From JAGVPT01 sp049578505 (GTDB taxonomy: Bacteria > Bacteroidota > Ignavibacteria > UBA10030 > UBA8401): DNA of 64,000 nt. The notes below the pieces were generated by a model that saw only the letters and a program-made list of their open reading frames with translations, was not told where the DNA came from and did no database searches. Location of the stretch: NCBI GenBank assembly GCA_049578505.1, contig JBAUMC010000084.1, positions 1 to 64,000 on the forward strand. The letters run 5' to 3'. Of the stretch, positions 1-7,358 are shown piece by piece; the first letter of the stretch is position 1; each line of letters opens with the position of its first letter. A program made the position numbers and the translations under genes.

Positions 1-71
1 TCGGGACAAGAACAAACCATTTAATGAAACCTGTACAATGATAATCATTTTAACAATCTTTTCAAATAGCA

Positions 72-216
72 GGTGCCGGCTCAGTATGTCATTCCGGCGA
101 AAGTGAGAAAGGAATTCCTTCGGAATCCGGATCGATTCAACCGGGCATGGATGCCGTTTTTCCTGGGGGAGGCCCTCGATGCGCTGGCCTGACAAATCGT
201 TTTTTATTCAAAATCC
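72..216. repeat. degenerate copy of the dispersed palindromic (MITE-like) repeat
   Basis: A diverged copy of the family seen intact at 3783-3899. It begins GGTGCCGGCTCAGTATGTCATTCC, contains the short hairpin GGAATTCCTTCGGAATCC near 110-130, and ends near TTTTTTATTCAAAATC, which matches the alternative end found at 17363-17399 and 21880-21916. No gene is seen in 1-297 apart from this repeat. Confidence 0.45.
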
Positions 217-297
217 TGAACGTCCACCACGACCCAACCATCGTTAGCTGCGTCCCTAATCGGATGGATGATTTTTTGAATGATGAGATGCCAATAA

Positions 298-855
298 TCA
301 CTTGCTAATTTGTACGTCGCCATAAGAATCGAGTTGATCCGATTGGCGAAATACCGTGATGTACACCCGATAAATTGCCGGCTGCAAAGTTGATCCATCA
401 ACAGAAAAAGAATATGATCCAATTGCTAGCCGCCGATTGAGTAATTCTTTCACGACAGTAGCCGGCGCGCTATTCAGAGTTATCAAAACGGAATCCTCTT
501 CGTTGAGAGAGAAAGTTATTTGAAAGAACTTGCCGGCCGGGTTGGGATAGGCAGGATTGATTTTTGTGCACGGCGGTAATACTTCTACTGCTATAGTATC
601 GCCCGTGACGGACTTTACAGTATCATACAATGGTTTTTGACTGGAATCGCAACTCATTAATGGTTTCCAGTCGGAGGAATCGACCAGCCCAACAACGGCG
701 CCGGTCGAGTCGGTGTGCGTAATCCCGGTAAATGGTGTTGTCAATTGTCCTGGAGGGTCTACACTTTTATCTTTCGTGCAAGACATTACGGAGAGAATAA
801 TCCCAACAAATAATAGGGCTTTAAGCGGGTTTTTGTTTCCTTTGATGGTAAGCAT
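298..855 (-). CDS. lipoprotein with C-terminal FlgD/Por-type module
   Basis: A 185-residue protein of unknown role. The N-terminus has a basic start, a hydrophobic stretch and a lipobox (LSVMSC, Cys about residue 26), so it should be a membrane-anchored lipoprotein. The C-terminal half has the pattern 'AYPNPA...FQITFSL...VLITL', which resembles the FlgD-like / Por secretion C-terminal Ig-like module common in Bacteroidota and Ignavibacteria. The start is well supported: AAGGAG lies six bases before the ATG. A lipobox together with a C-terminal sorting-like module is an odd pairing; whether it is a type IX substrate cannot be decided here, and the last residues lack the usual basic tail. Confidence 0.65.
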   Translation of the reverse strand: MLTIKGNKNPLKALLFVGIILSVMSCTKDKSVDPPGQLTTPFTGITHTDSTGAVVGLVDSSDWKPLMSCDSSQKPLYDTVKSVTGDTIAVEVLPPCTKINPAYPNPAGKFFQITFSLNEEDSVLITLNSAPATVVKELLNRRLAIGSYSFSVDGSTLQPAIYRVYITVFRQSDQLDSYGDVQISK

Positions 856-1030
856 GACAATCTCCTTGACGTGTGATGAAAAGAATAATGCTTATGTACT
901 GATCGTAATTGGATCAGTCGTAGCAAGGAGAATTGTCTCTCGTCCTGATAAAATTAATTTTCAAAAACAAACACTTAGTGCATCCTAACGATCCGGATCG
1001 TAAGCTTGCGATGCCGGCTAGACAATAACC

Positions 1031-1630
1031 TCAGAGAGCGTAGAAAAAGCCCAGCATCAGCGACTCGTGAAAGTGAGCCGAATAATCGGAATATAATCTT
1101 CCTGTCAGATCGATCCCGAAATCATCTGAAAAGCTGCATCGCCAACCAAGGCCAAGAGTCTGCATCCAATAATATTCAGATTGACCCGGAATATTATTAA
1201 CAGTATTTGAGTACCAACTTTTCAGATGTATACTTCCGATGCGCTCGATGGAATAGCATGTGCCGGTGACGAGATAAAGGGAGAAGTTTCGATCCGGTGA
1301 AGCAATAAACTTTCCCTCTAAGGAAAGTCGATAAATTTGTGAGGCATCTCCCGTAATACTTGGCGGCCCGTCGTCCACTTGTGTGCCCCCATAACCCTTA
1401 AAAGAATAGTAGTTATACTCTACACCACTTATGATTGCAATCGATTTGAGAACGAAATGTTCGATGCCTATGGTTGCCGGGTGAGAAGACTTCCAGGAGT
1501 CTTCAATGGAACTACTATTTTCAAGCGGTATTAAGGGCGTTCGGGCTCCAATACCGCCTTGAATAATTATTGTCGTTTGCGCAAATGAAAAACTTGCCGA
1601 GCAAAGCAACAATAAGAGTGCCGTTTTCAA
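1031..1630 (-). CDS. exported protein, probable small outer-membrane beta-barrel
   Basis: About 199 residues from a TTG start at 1630, which I prefer to the ATG at 1666 because a GGAGG sits at 1636-1640, five bases upstream, and because translation from TTG gives a clean signal peptide (LKTALLLLLCSASFSFAQ). The mature part is rich in aromatic and glycine-containing alternating strands ('VEYNYYSFKGYG', 'LYLVTGTCYS', 'LTGRLYSDYSAHF') and ends with aromatic residues, as in small outer-membrane barrels. No family recognised with confidence. It follows the 2-hydroxyacid dehydrogenase on the same strand but 400 bp away. Confidence 0.6.
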   Translation of the reverse strand: MKTALLLLLCSASFSFAQTTIIIQGGIGARTPLIPLENSSSIEDSWKSSHPATIGIEHFVLKSIAIISGVEYNYYSFKGYGGTQVDDGPPSITGDASQIYRLSLEGKFIASPDRNFSLYLVTGTCYSIERIGSIHLKSWYSNTVNNIPGQSEYYWMQTLGLGWRCSFSDDFGIDLTGRLYSDYSAHFHESLMLGFFYAL

Positions 1631-1731
1631 ATCAGCCTCCAAATCTGACGAAAAAAAGTTACCCAACTATGAGACATATCAATGCATCTGTTTGAAAGCG
1701 TGACTCATGCCCTTACGGGCAATTGTCGGGC

Positions 1732-1774
1732 ATAGTTGTTGTCATAGCAGTGCCTGTGAAGAGACAACAACTAT
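1732..1774. terminator. long hairpin, possible terminator or 3' structure
   Basis: Perfect 12-bp inverted repeat: ATAGTTGTTGTC at 1732-1743 and GACAACAACTAT at 1763-1774, with a 19-base loop. It lies downstream of the dehydrogenase gene (2030-2998, minus strand). There is no T tract, so intrinsic termination is only a guess. Confidence 0.35.
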
Positions 1775-1933
1775 CAAACAGCGGTAGAAAGGTAAATAGC
1801 GTTCCCGGGGTTTAACTATGAGATGATGCTTGACTGTAGGTTCCCATTTTCAAGCTCTTGAGGTTGAACGAGTGTAGCATTATTTTCCCTCGATGTCAAG
1901 AAAAAAATTCGACCGTGCGGCGAGAGAATTTTT

Positions 1934-2021
1934 GAACCACAAAGACGCCAAGCACGCCAAGAAAGATTTTGTAAAATCATTAAAAACAAACTCTGCGATC
2001 TTGGCGCCTTGGCGGCGAAAT
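1934..2021. repeat. palindromic element with period-9 word repeats
   Basis: The left arm repeats CGCCAAG every nine bases (ACGCCAAGC, ACGCCAAGA) and the right arm carries the complementary words TTGGCGCC and TTGGCGG, so the whole can fold back on itself around an AT-rich centre. It lies just after the stop codon of the dehydrogenase gene. The type is related in architecture, but not in period, to the heptad loci elsewhere in the window. Confidence 0.5.
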
Positions 2022-2029
2022 TATCCGTC

Positions 2030-2998
2030 TTATGTGAGTTGCAGTAATTCCGATACAGCAAGAGTTCCGTGAATGTATTCAAAAAGTTGAGTGGAGGCGA
2101 TTTGCGCAAATTCCTCAAAAACTTCTTCTACGGTCCAACCTATGTGCGGCGTTAGTATAACGTTCTGAAGTGAGCGGAGCGGAGAGTCGATTGCAAGCGG
2201 CTCGTGAGCGAAGACGTCCAGCCCTGCGCCGGCTAATGGCCCATTTGTCAATGCCTCTATCAAAGCTTTTTCATCGACAATTGCTCCCCGTGATGTGTTA
2301 ATGAGTATTGCGCCTTTCTTCATTCGCCGCAATTTTTCTGCATTCATCAGCTCTGTAGATTCCTTGGAAAGCCGCAGATGGATGCTGACTACATCGCTGG
2401 TCTCGAGAACCTCATCCAGCGGCAGCATTGGGAAACTTCCTTTTTTGTCATGACTGTTTCCGGGTCTGTCCCAGGCCACAACCTCCATATTAAAAACTGT
2501 ATGAGCAATTTCGGCAACGCGAGAGCCATGTCTTCCCATCCCAAGAATACCAAGGCGGCGATTCGATAATGTACGGCCTACCAGGACCGGCCATCGGCCG
2601 GAGTGCATCGCTGAATTGGCTTGCGGGACAAGATGAAGCAGGCCAAGTATCATAGCGAAGGTTAACTCCGGCACCGAAGCGAGAGGAGCTTTCCCGCGAC
2701 GACTAAGCGCAATAGCAATACCGCGCTTCTTTGCAGCCGCCGAATCTATATGATATGCATGCCCGCCGGTTTGCAGGATTAATTTTAAGTGAGGCAATCT
2801 CCCAAATACTTCATCCGTTAACGCCGTCCTTTCACGTATAGCCATGAGAAACGAAGCATGTTCCAATTCAGATTTGTCGACATCGGCAATAGGTTCTTTT
2901 AAATATTTGATTTCGACAAGATCGTTCAATCGATTCCAACAGGAAGAGGCGGAAATTCGCCCTTCCCAATCGTCGAGGACTATTAATAGAGGCTTCAT
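2030..2998 (-). CDS. D-isomer-specific 2-hydroxyacid dehydrogenase
   Basis: NAD-dependent oxidoreductase of the phosphoglycerate dehydrogenase/formate dehydrogenase-like superfamily, about 322 residues from the ATG at 2998 (MKPLLIVLDD); an upstream in-frame ATG would add 27 residues that do not fit the family. Visible signatures: the Rossmann loop 'LGILGMGRHGSRVA', the catalytic arginine region 'INTSRGAIVDE', the glutamate region 'DVFAHEPL', and the histidine in 'LTPHIGWT'. The family interconverts 2-hydroxy and 2-oxo acids; the substrate is not determined. It lacks the regulatory ACT domain of many serA products, so a serine-pathway role is possible but unproven. No clear operon partner. Confidence 0.85.
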   Translation of the reverse strand: MKPLLIVLDDWEGRISASSCWNRLNDLVEIKYLKEPIADVDKSELEHASFLMAIRERTALTDEVFGRLPHLKLILQTGGHAYHIDSAAAKKRGIAIALSRRGKAPLASVPELTFAMILGLLHLVPQANSAMHSGRWPVLVGRTLSNRRLGILGMGRHGSRVAEIAHTVFNMEVVAWDRPGNSHDKKGSFPMLPLDEVLETSDVVSIHLRLSKESTELMNAEKLRRMKKGAILINTSRGAIVDEKALIEALTNGPLAGAGLDVFAHEPLAIDSPLRSLQNVILTPHIGWTVEEVFEEFAQIASTQLFEYIHGTLAVSELLQLT

Positions 2999-3088
2999 TG
3001 ACGAGGGTGTTTCGATGAGCAAAGGAATGCGGCAAAAGATCTTGCCGCGGGTTAGCCGGCCTGTGGGGCGGCGATTCAAAGAATTACA

Positions 3089-3586
3089 TTATTCGGAATA
3101 CAATTGTCTCAAGGCATCGTTGGCAACCATAAATCCCAATTCGGCTGCCCGCTCAAAATCAATTCTGGCATGCTTCTTATCTTTCAGGCCCACCAGGGAA
3201 ATCATGCCGCGTTCGTAATAGGCGATGGCAAATTTTGGGTCAAGCCTGACAGCCATTTCTAGGTCGTGCATCGCCCCGGTATAATCTCTGAGAAAATTTT
3301 TGGCCTTCGCGCGCTTCTGGTATGCGTTGGCATTTTTAGGCTGCAGGGAGATGACTTTCGTGTAATCAGCTATAGCCCCTTTGAATTCCTTGAGCTCGGC
3401 TCTCGCTTTTCCCCGTTCAAGAAGAGCGTTCACGTGAGCCCCGTTGAGAATGAGCGCCTTGTTCAGGTCATCGATCGCTCCCCGGTAGTCTCGAGAGAGA
3501 GCTTTAGACCTGCCGCTCTCATAGTACTCTTCAGCGTTTACCGGGGCCGGCGATTTTGGGGCGAATATTTTCTTAAGAACATTCAT
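3089..3586 (-). CDS. tetratricopeptide repeat protein
   Basis: A 165-residue soluble protein made almost entirely of TPR units from about residue 18 to 160, for example 'ALSRDYRGAIDDLNKALILNGAHVNALLERGKA' split over two helices and the following copies. TPR arrays serve as protein-binding scaffolds; no enzymatic motif is present. There is no signal peptide, although the first residues (MNVLKKIFAPKSPAPV) are basic and proline-rich and could form a short linker. It sits 90 bp upstream of the dehydrogenase gene on the same strand. Specific partner unknown. Confidence 0.75.
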   Translation of the reverse strand: MNVLKKIFAPKSPAPVNAEEYYESGRSKALSRDYRGAIDDLNKALILNGAHVNALLERGKARAELKEFKGAIADYTKVISLQPKNANAYQKRAKAKNFLRDYTGAMHDLEMAVRLDPKFAIAYYERGMISLVGLKDKKHARIDFERAAELGFMVANDALRQLYSE

Positions 3587-3773
3587 TGGGTATTAAGCTC
3601 TCCTCACTAACCGTACGGCTTGACAGCAACGAGCTGTTATTGATCCTCATACTTTTGCAAAACCAAACAGTCCTTCATGAGGAACGAGTTCTATAAATAT
3701 CGATGATGCCGGCAATTCAAAGGTAGGGGGTGCTGATATAATAGCACCCCCGCGGAAAAAAGTCAAGGAGCAG

Positions 3774-3908
3774 AGATGGTTGGTGCTGGCTCAATTTGAG
3801 AAAGAATATGTCATGCCCACGAAAGTGGGCATCCATTCTGCAATAAAAAACACAATACTGGATTCCCGCTTTCGCGGGAATGACAAATTGAGCCAGCACT
3901 AGATGGTT
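3774..3908. mobile_element. MITE-like palindromic element 1, with 8-bp direct repeats
   Basis: The core 3783-3899 has perfect 16-bp terminal inverted repeats (GTGCTGGCTCAATTTG / CAAATTGAGCCAGCAC) enclosing two smaller palindromes of the GTCATGCCCACGAAAGTGGGC type. It is flanked by AGATGGTT at 3774-3781 and 3901-3908. It has no coding capacity. The tips resemble those of the IS1-family element at 21977-24455 (GCTCAAGTTTGA versus GCTCAATTTGA), which suggests that such a transposase moved it. Confidence 0.7.
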
Positions 3909-4039
3909 AGTGCTGTTACAGTTTGGCTTCACATAGATGACCGTCACCGCATCAAAAGTCACGAAAAGCCAAAATATTTAAAAAAAGGTGACGGTCATCT
4001 GACCAGTAAAGAGGTAAACTGCATCACTACCAGATGGTT
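3901..4039. mobile_element. MITE-like palindromic element 2, adjacent to element 1
   Basis: The inner stem is a perfect 14-bp inverted repeat (AGATGACCGTCACC 3935-3948, GGTGACGGTCATCT 3987-4000); the outer arms (AGTGCTGTTACAGTTT / AAACTGCATCACT) pair imperfectly. The unit 3909-4031 is flanked by AGATGGTT at 3901-3908 and 4032-4039. The right tip read outward, GGTAGTGATGCAGTTT, matches the IS1-family tip GGTAGTGCTCAAGTTT at 13 of 16 positions. With element 1 this fills the 650-bp gap before the receiver gene; nothing else is seen there. Confidence 0.6.
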
Positions 4040-4234
4040 GGGGGTTGTACGTTTTCGCCGGGTACGGTTTTCATTCACAAGACGCAGGAGCTTATGAAAA
4101 ACCGGTCCAAAATTCTAACCTTGCGAATTGGAATGAATAGCAGTATCTTTTCGAAAGTAGAAGCACAGCAGCCCCAAGTTTTAAATGCCGAATTAAATTT
4201 CCACCACCCCCCGATTTTGTTGGACTGAATTATT

Positions 4235-4615
4235 ATGGCACAAAAAATTCTTTTTGCAGAAGATGAGCAGACCCTACAGAGTGTTGTCGCATTCAAGTTG
4301 AGGAATAGCGGCTACGAGGTTTTCACTGTGAATAACGGAGCGGAAGCGCTGGAGTTTTTGAAGACCAAGAACGCAGACTTGATCGTGAGCGATATCATGA
4401 TGCCGGTGATGTCGGGAAAAGAGCTTATCATCGAGCTAAAAAAGAATGATGCGATGAAAAAGATCCCGGTGATCTTACTGACATCACGATCGTTGGAAAA
4501 AGAGGTGGTCGAAGGTTTATCACTCGGAGCAGACGATTATATAAAAAAACCCTTCAGCCCATCTGAGCTCGTCGCAAGGGTTCGGAATGTCCTCTCCCGG
4601 GCAAACCCGTCGTAA
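4235..4615 (+). CDS. single-domain response regulator (CheY-like)
   Basis: A 126-residue receiver domain without an output domain. The acidic pocket is 'FAEDEQ' (E9, D10), the phosphorylation site is D53 in 'LIVSDIMMPVMSG', T/S at 'LLTS' about 82-84, and the conserved Lys in 'YIKKPFSP'. It begins the co-directional block that runs to 14807, about 130 bp ahead of the HEAT protein. The likely phosphodonor is the hybrid kinase at 7359-11063, whose terminal HPt domain would normally transfer phosphate to such a stand-alone receiver. It may then act by binding a partner such as the HEAT protein or the glycosyltransferase; that is inference. Confidence 0.85.
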   Translation: MAQKILFAEDEQTLQSVVAFKLRNSGYEVFTVNNGAEALEFLKTKNADLIVSDIMMPVMSGKELIIELKKNDAMKKIPVILLTSRSLEKEVVEGLSLGADDYIKKPFSPSELVARVRNVLSRANPS

Positions 4616-4743
4616 ATCTCGACGCGACGCAATTTCTTTTTCCACAGATAAAATACGGCCCAGGGCACCGTATAAAACACGCCCGTCTCATCGCTCCACT
4701 CTTGTGTTTGCTCGGATGAGAGTATATCCTATTTGGTCATGCT

Positions 4744-5907
4744 ATGGACTTCATTGAAGGAAATCGGGTACTCCTGGCATTTGTCTTCATCCTGACGTTG
4801 GCCGTGATTTTTGTCGTTACGATCGTCGGGCTTACTCTCCTTGTTAAGAAAATCACCCACCGGTTCCGCGACGATCGTCAGTCGCGTCTTCATCATTTCT
4901 TTTCACGCAAGGTCAACGTTATAATCCATGACCAGCACGAGATACTTACCGCGCACACTTCGGAATTCAGCTCTCCCTTGGTGGACGACCTTAAGCAATA
5001 CCTGCAGGATGTTGCCTGGGGACGAAAGAGAGGAGAACGGCAGGCCTTGCAAGACGTGATGGTCGAGGAGGCGCGCAATCTGGTCGGCGAATCGCGCAAA
5101 CGCCTCACTCAGTTGTTTGTTGAATTGGGCTTTGTCGATGAGGAAGTGCGGGATTTGAACAGCTCGCGGTGGTGGATCCGGGCGAAAGCATGCAGGACTA
5201 TTTCGGTCATGCGGCCGGCCATTGCCATCGATCCTCTTATTTTGCTCCTTCAGGACAGAGAGCCTGAAGTTCGCATGGAAGCTGCAATGGCCCTTGTCGA
5301 GATTGCGGGTGCCGACGCTCTTCGACCGTTGTTGAGTCATCTCAAAATTATTACAAGGTGGATGTCCCTCCAACTCTCGCGGGCAATTCTCGGAATGGGT
5401 TCTGAAGTGGTGCCCGACCTGATCAAGGGGACCGAATCGGAATCGGCCTCGATCAAAAGCTTCTGCGTAGAAATGTTGGGTGCCATCGGCGACATCTCCG
5501 CGGTCGAGCCGCTCAAGGTGCTCATGCGTTCTGCCGATGATGATCTAAAGTGCCGCGCTCTCACAGCGATTGGCTTGCTCGGTGATGCATCAGGTCTCCC
5601 GTTGATCCTCGAATACTGCCGAAGCGATAATGAGGAGGTGAGAAAAAGTGCGGTGTCGGCCCTGGGAAGCCTTGGCGCGCCTGAAGCCGTGCCGCTTCTT
5701 GCAGAATTGTTGGCGTCCGACTCTGTGGACGTTCGGTTAGCCGCTGGGGAGTCCCTGAGCCGGCTCGGAACGCAGGGCGAAATCGCTCTTCGCGAACTTG
5801 CGGTGGCCTCCGATGAGTTGGGAAGGAAGCTGGCGCGGCAGTTTCACGAGTTCATTACTCCATCGGCTTCAAACGCATCGCTAACGCGGAGTGATTCGAA
5901 TGATTGA
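4744..5907 (+). CDS. membrane-anchored HEAT-repeat protein
   Basis: A 387-residue protein with one N-terminal membrane helix (about residues 9-35) followed by a basic stretch, so the rest should be cytoplasmic. From about residue 135 to 365 it consists of HEAT/PBS-lyase-type repeats: 'VRDLNSSRWWIRAKACRTISVM', 'DREPEVRMEAAMALVEI', 'DDDLKCRALTAIGLLGD', 'DNEEVRKSAVSALGSLG', 'SVDVRLAAGESLSRLG'. Such arrays are binding scaffolds. The 3' end overlaps the start of the glycosyltransferase gene, implying coupled translation and a shared function at the membrane. No cofactor lyase motif is present, so phycobilin chemistry is unlikely. Confidence 0.8.
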   Translation: MDFIEGNRVLLAFVFILTLAVIFVVTIVGLTLLVKKITHRFRDDRQSRLHHFFSRKVNVIIHDQHEILTAHTSEFSSPLVDDLKQYLQDVAWGRKRGERQALQDVMVEEARNLVGESRKRLTQLFVELGFVDEEVRDLNSSRWWIRAKACRTISVMRPAIAIDPLILLLQDREPEVRMEAAMALVEIAGADALRPLLSHLKIITRWMSLQLSRAILGMGSEVVPDLIKGTESESASIKSFCVEMLGAIGDISAVEPLKVLMRSADDDLKCRALTAIGLLGDASGLPLILEYCRSDNEEVRKSAVSALGSLGAPEAVPLLAELLASDSVDVRLAAGESLSRLGTQGEIALRELAVASDELGRKLARQFHEFITPSASNASLTRSDSND

Positions 5908-7333
5908 TACTCTGCTCTCGGTTTTCGATTTCTTGTTCTACCTCTACTCCGTTTTCGTGATCTTCTTTTTTGTCGCGATCAATCTCGTCTATTTTGCTTT
6001 GCTGATATCGTCGTACGCAGCGATCGTCAATTATCTCCGCCGGCACATTTTCTCCGACTACCGAGTAATCCTGCAATCGGAATTAAGCACGCCGATCTCC
6101 GTTCTCGCACCAGCCTACAATGAGAGCACGACGATAGTCGAAAATGTGAATTCTCTTCTGAAGCTTAACTATCCGACGATGGAAATCATCGTTATCAACG
6201 ACGGCAGCCGTGATGCAACCCTCGGAACCCTCATCAGAGAATTCCGATTGCATAGCACACAGCGCGTCTACATACCTACAATTGCTACAATGCCGGTTCG
6301 CGGCATCTATGTTTCGGATGCGCCCCAATACAAGAACCTTATCGTTGTGGATAAAGAAAACGGCGGCAAAGCGGATGCGTTGAATGTCGGCATCAATGTT
6401 TCGCGCTATCCGCTCTTCTGCGCGATCGATGCCGATTCGATCCTCGAGGACGACGCGTTGTTGAAAACGGTGAAGCCTTACCTGGAGGACGAGACGGTGA
6501 TCGCCGTCGGAGGGATTGTCAGAATTGCGAACGGGTGTGAAATCGAGCGCGGACGGGTGAAACAGGTTCACCTCTCGCGCAAGCACCTTCCGATCTTTCA
6601 GGTGACCGAGTACTTCCGCGCATTTTTGACCGGAAGGATGGGATGGAGCGCAATGAACGGACTCCTGATTGTTTCGGGCGCGTTCGGCCTGTTTCGCAAA
6701 GACGTCGTCCTGGCATGCGGCGGCTATAGACCCGATACTGTGGGAGAAGATATGGAGCTTGTAATGCGTATGCATCGCTTCATGCGCGAGAGGAAGCTGC
6801 CGTACAGGGTCTCGTTTGTCCCCGATCCGGTCTGTTGGACCGAAGCACCCGAAACACTATCTACGCTCGCCCGTCAGAGAAACAGGTGGCATCGCGGCTT
6901 GTTCGACTCTCTCCTGATTCACCGATCCATGTGGTTCAACCCCAGCTTGGGCGTTATCGGGATGTTGTCGGTCCCGTATTATGTCCTCTTCGAACTACTC
7001 GGCCCGCTGATTGAAGGCATCGGTTACCTGGTTATTTTTGTTTCATTTCTCCTTGGAATCGCTCACATCAAGATCATTATTCTTTTCTTTATCGTAGCGG
7101 TCATCTACGGCGTCTTCTTTTCGGTAGGAGCCGTTCTTCTGGAAGAAATCTCATTTCACCGGTATCCTCGTCCATCGGACCTGCTCAAGCTGATGATCTT
7201 TGCAGTCATAGAGAATTTTGGCTATCGTCAAGTCACGGTGTACTGGAGGATCAAAGCCAGCTGGGATTATTTTCGTGGAGTAAAGACGTGGGGGCGAATG
7301 GAACGGAGAGGATTTTCGGCGACATCATCGTAA
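5891..7333 (+). CDS. processive family 2 glycosyltransferase (polysaccharide synthase type)
   Basis: A 480-residue membrane protein: one or two N-terminal helices, a GT-A catalytic domain and at least three C-terminal helices. The catalytic signatures are in order: 'VINDGSRD', 'AIDADS' (DxD), 'VGEDMEL' (ED) and 'RQRNRWHRG' (the Q/RxxRW motif of processive synthases such as PgaC, BcsA and NodC). It therefore probably polymerises a sugar nucleotide and threads the chain across the inner membrane. The start is GTG 5891 or ATG 5900; both overlap the HEAT gene. No PilZ domain is present, so any control must come through partners such as the receiver or the HEAT protein. Confidence 0.85.
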   Translation: MIRMIDTLLSVFDFLFYLYSVFVIFFFVAINLVYFALLISSYAAIVNYLRRHIFSDYRVILQSELSTPISVLAPAYNESTTIVENVNSLLKLNYPTMEIIVINDGSRDATLGTLIREFRLHSTQRVYIPTIATMPVRGIYVSDAPQYKNLIVVDKENGGKADALNVGINVSRYPLFCAIDADSILEDDALLKTVKPYLEDETVIAVGGIVRIANGCEIERGRVKQVHLSRKHLPIFQVTEYFRAFLTGRMGWSAMNGLLIVSGAFGLFRKDVVLACGGYRPDTVGEDMELVMRMHRFMRERKLPYRVSFVPDPVCWTEAPETLSTLARQRNRWHRGLFDSLLIHRSMWFNPSLGVIGMLSVPYYVLFELLGPLIEGIGYLVIFVSFLLGIAHIKIIILFFIVAVIYGVFFSVGAVLLEEISFHRYPRPSDLLKLMIFAVIENFGYRQVTVYWRIKASWDYFRGVKTWGRMERRGFSATSS

Positions 7334-7358
7334 CGATTCACTCATTGTAGAAGGCGGT

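Noticed and set aside
204..422. 72-codon minus-strand frame near the left edge.
   Set aside because: It overlaps the 3' part of the lipoprotein gene and begins in repeat-like DNA; no coding signal.
2030..2998. serA (phosphoglycerate dehydrogenase).
   Set aside because: Superfamily is certain but there is no ACT/regulatory domain or serine-pathway neighbour, so no symbol was given.
6083..6775. 230-codon antisense frame across the glycosyltransferase gene.
   Set aside because: Antisense shadow of a strongly conserved GT2 gene. Similar long antisense frames over pyrG, the hybrid kinase and the GT9 gene were rejected for the same reason.
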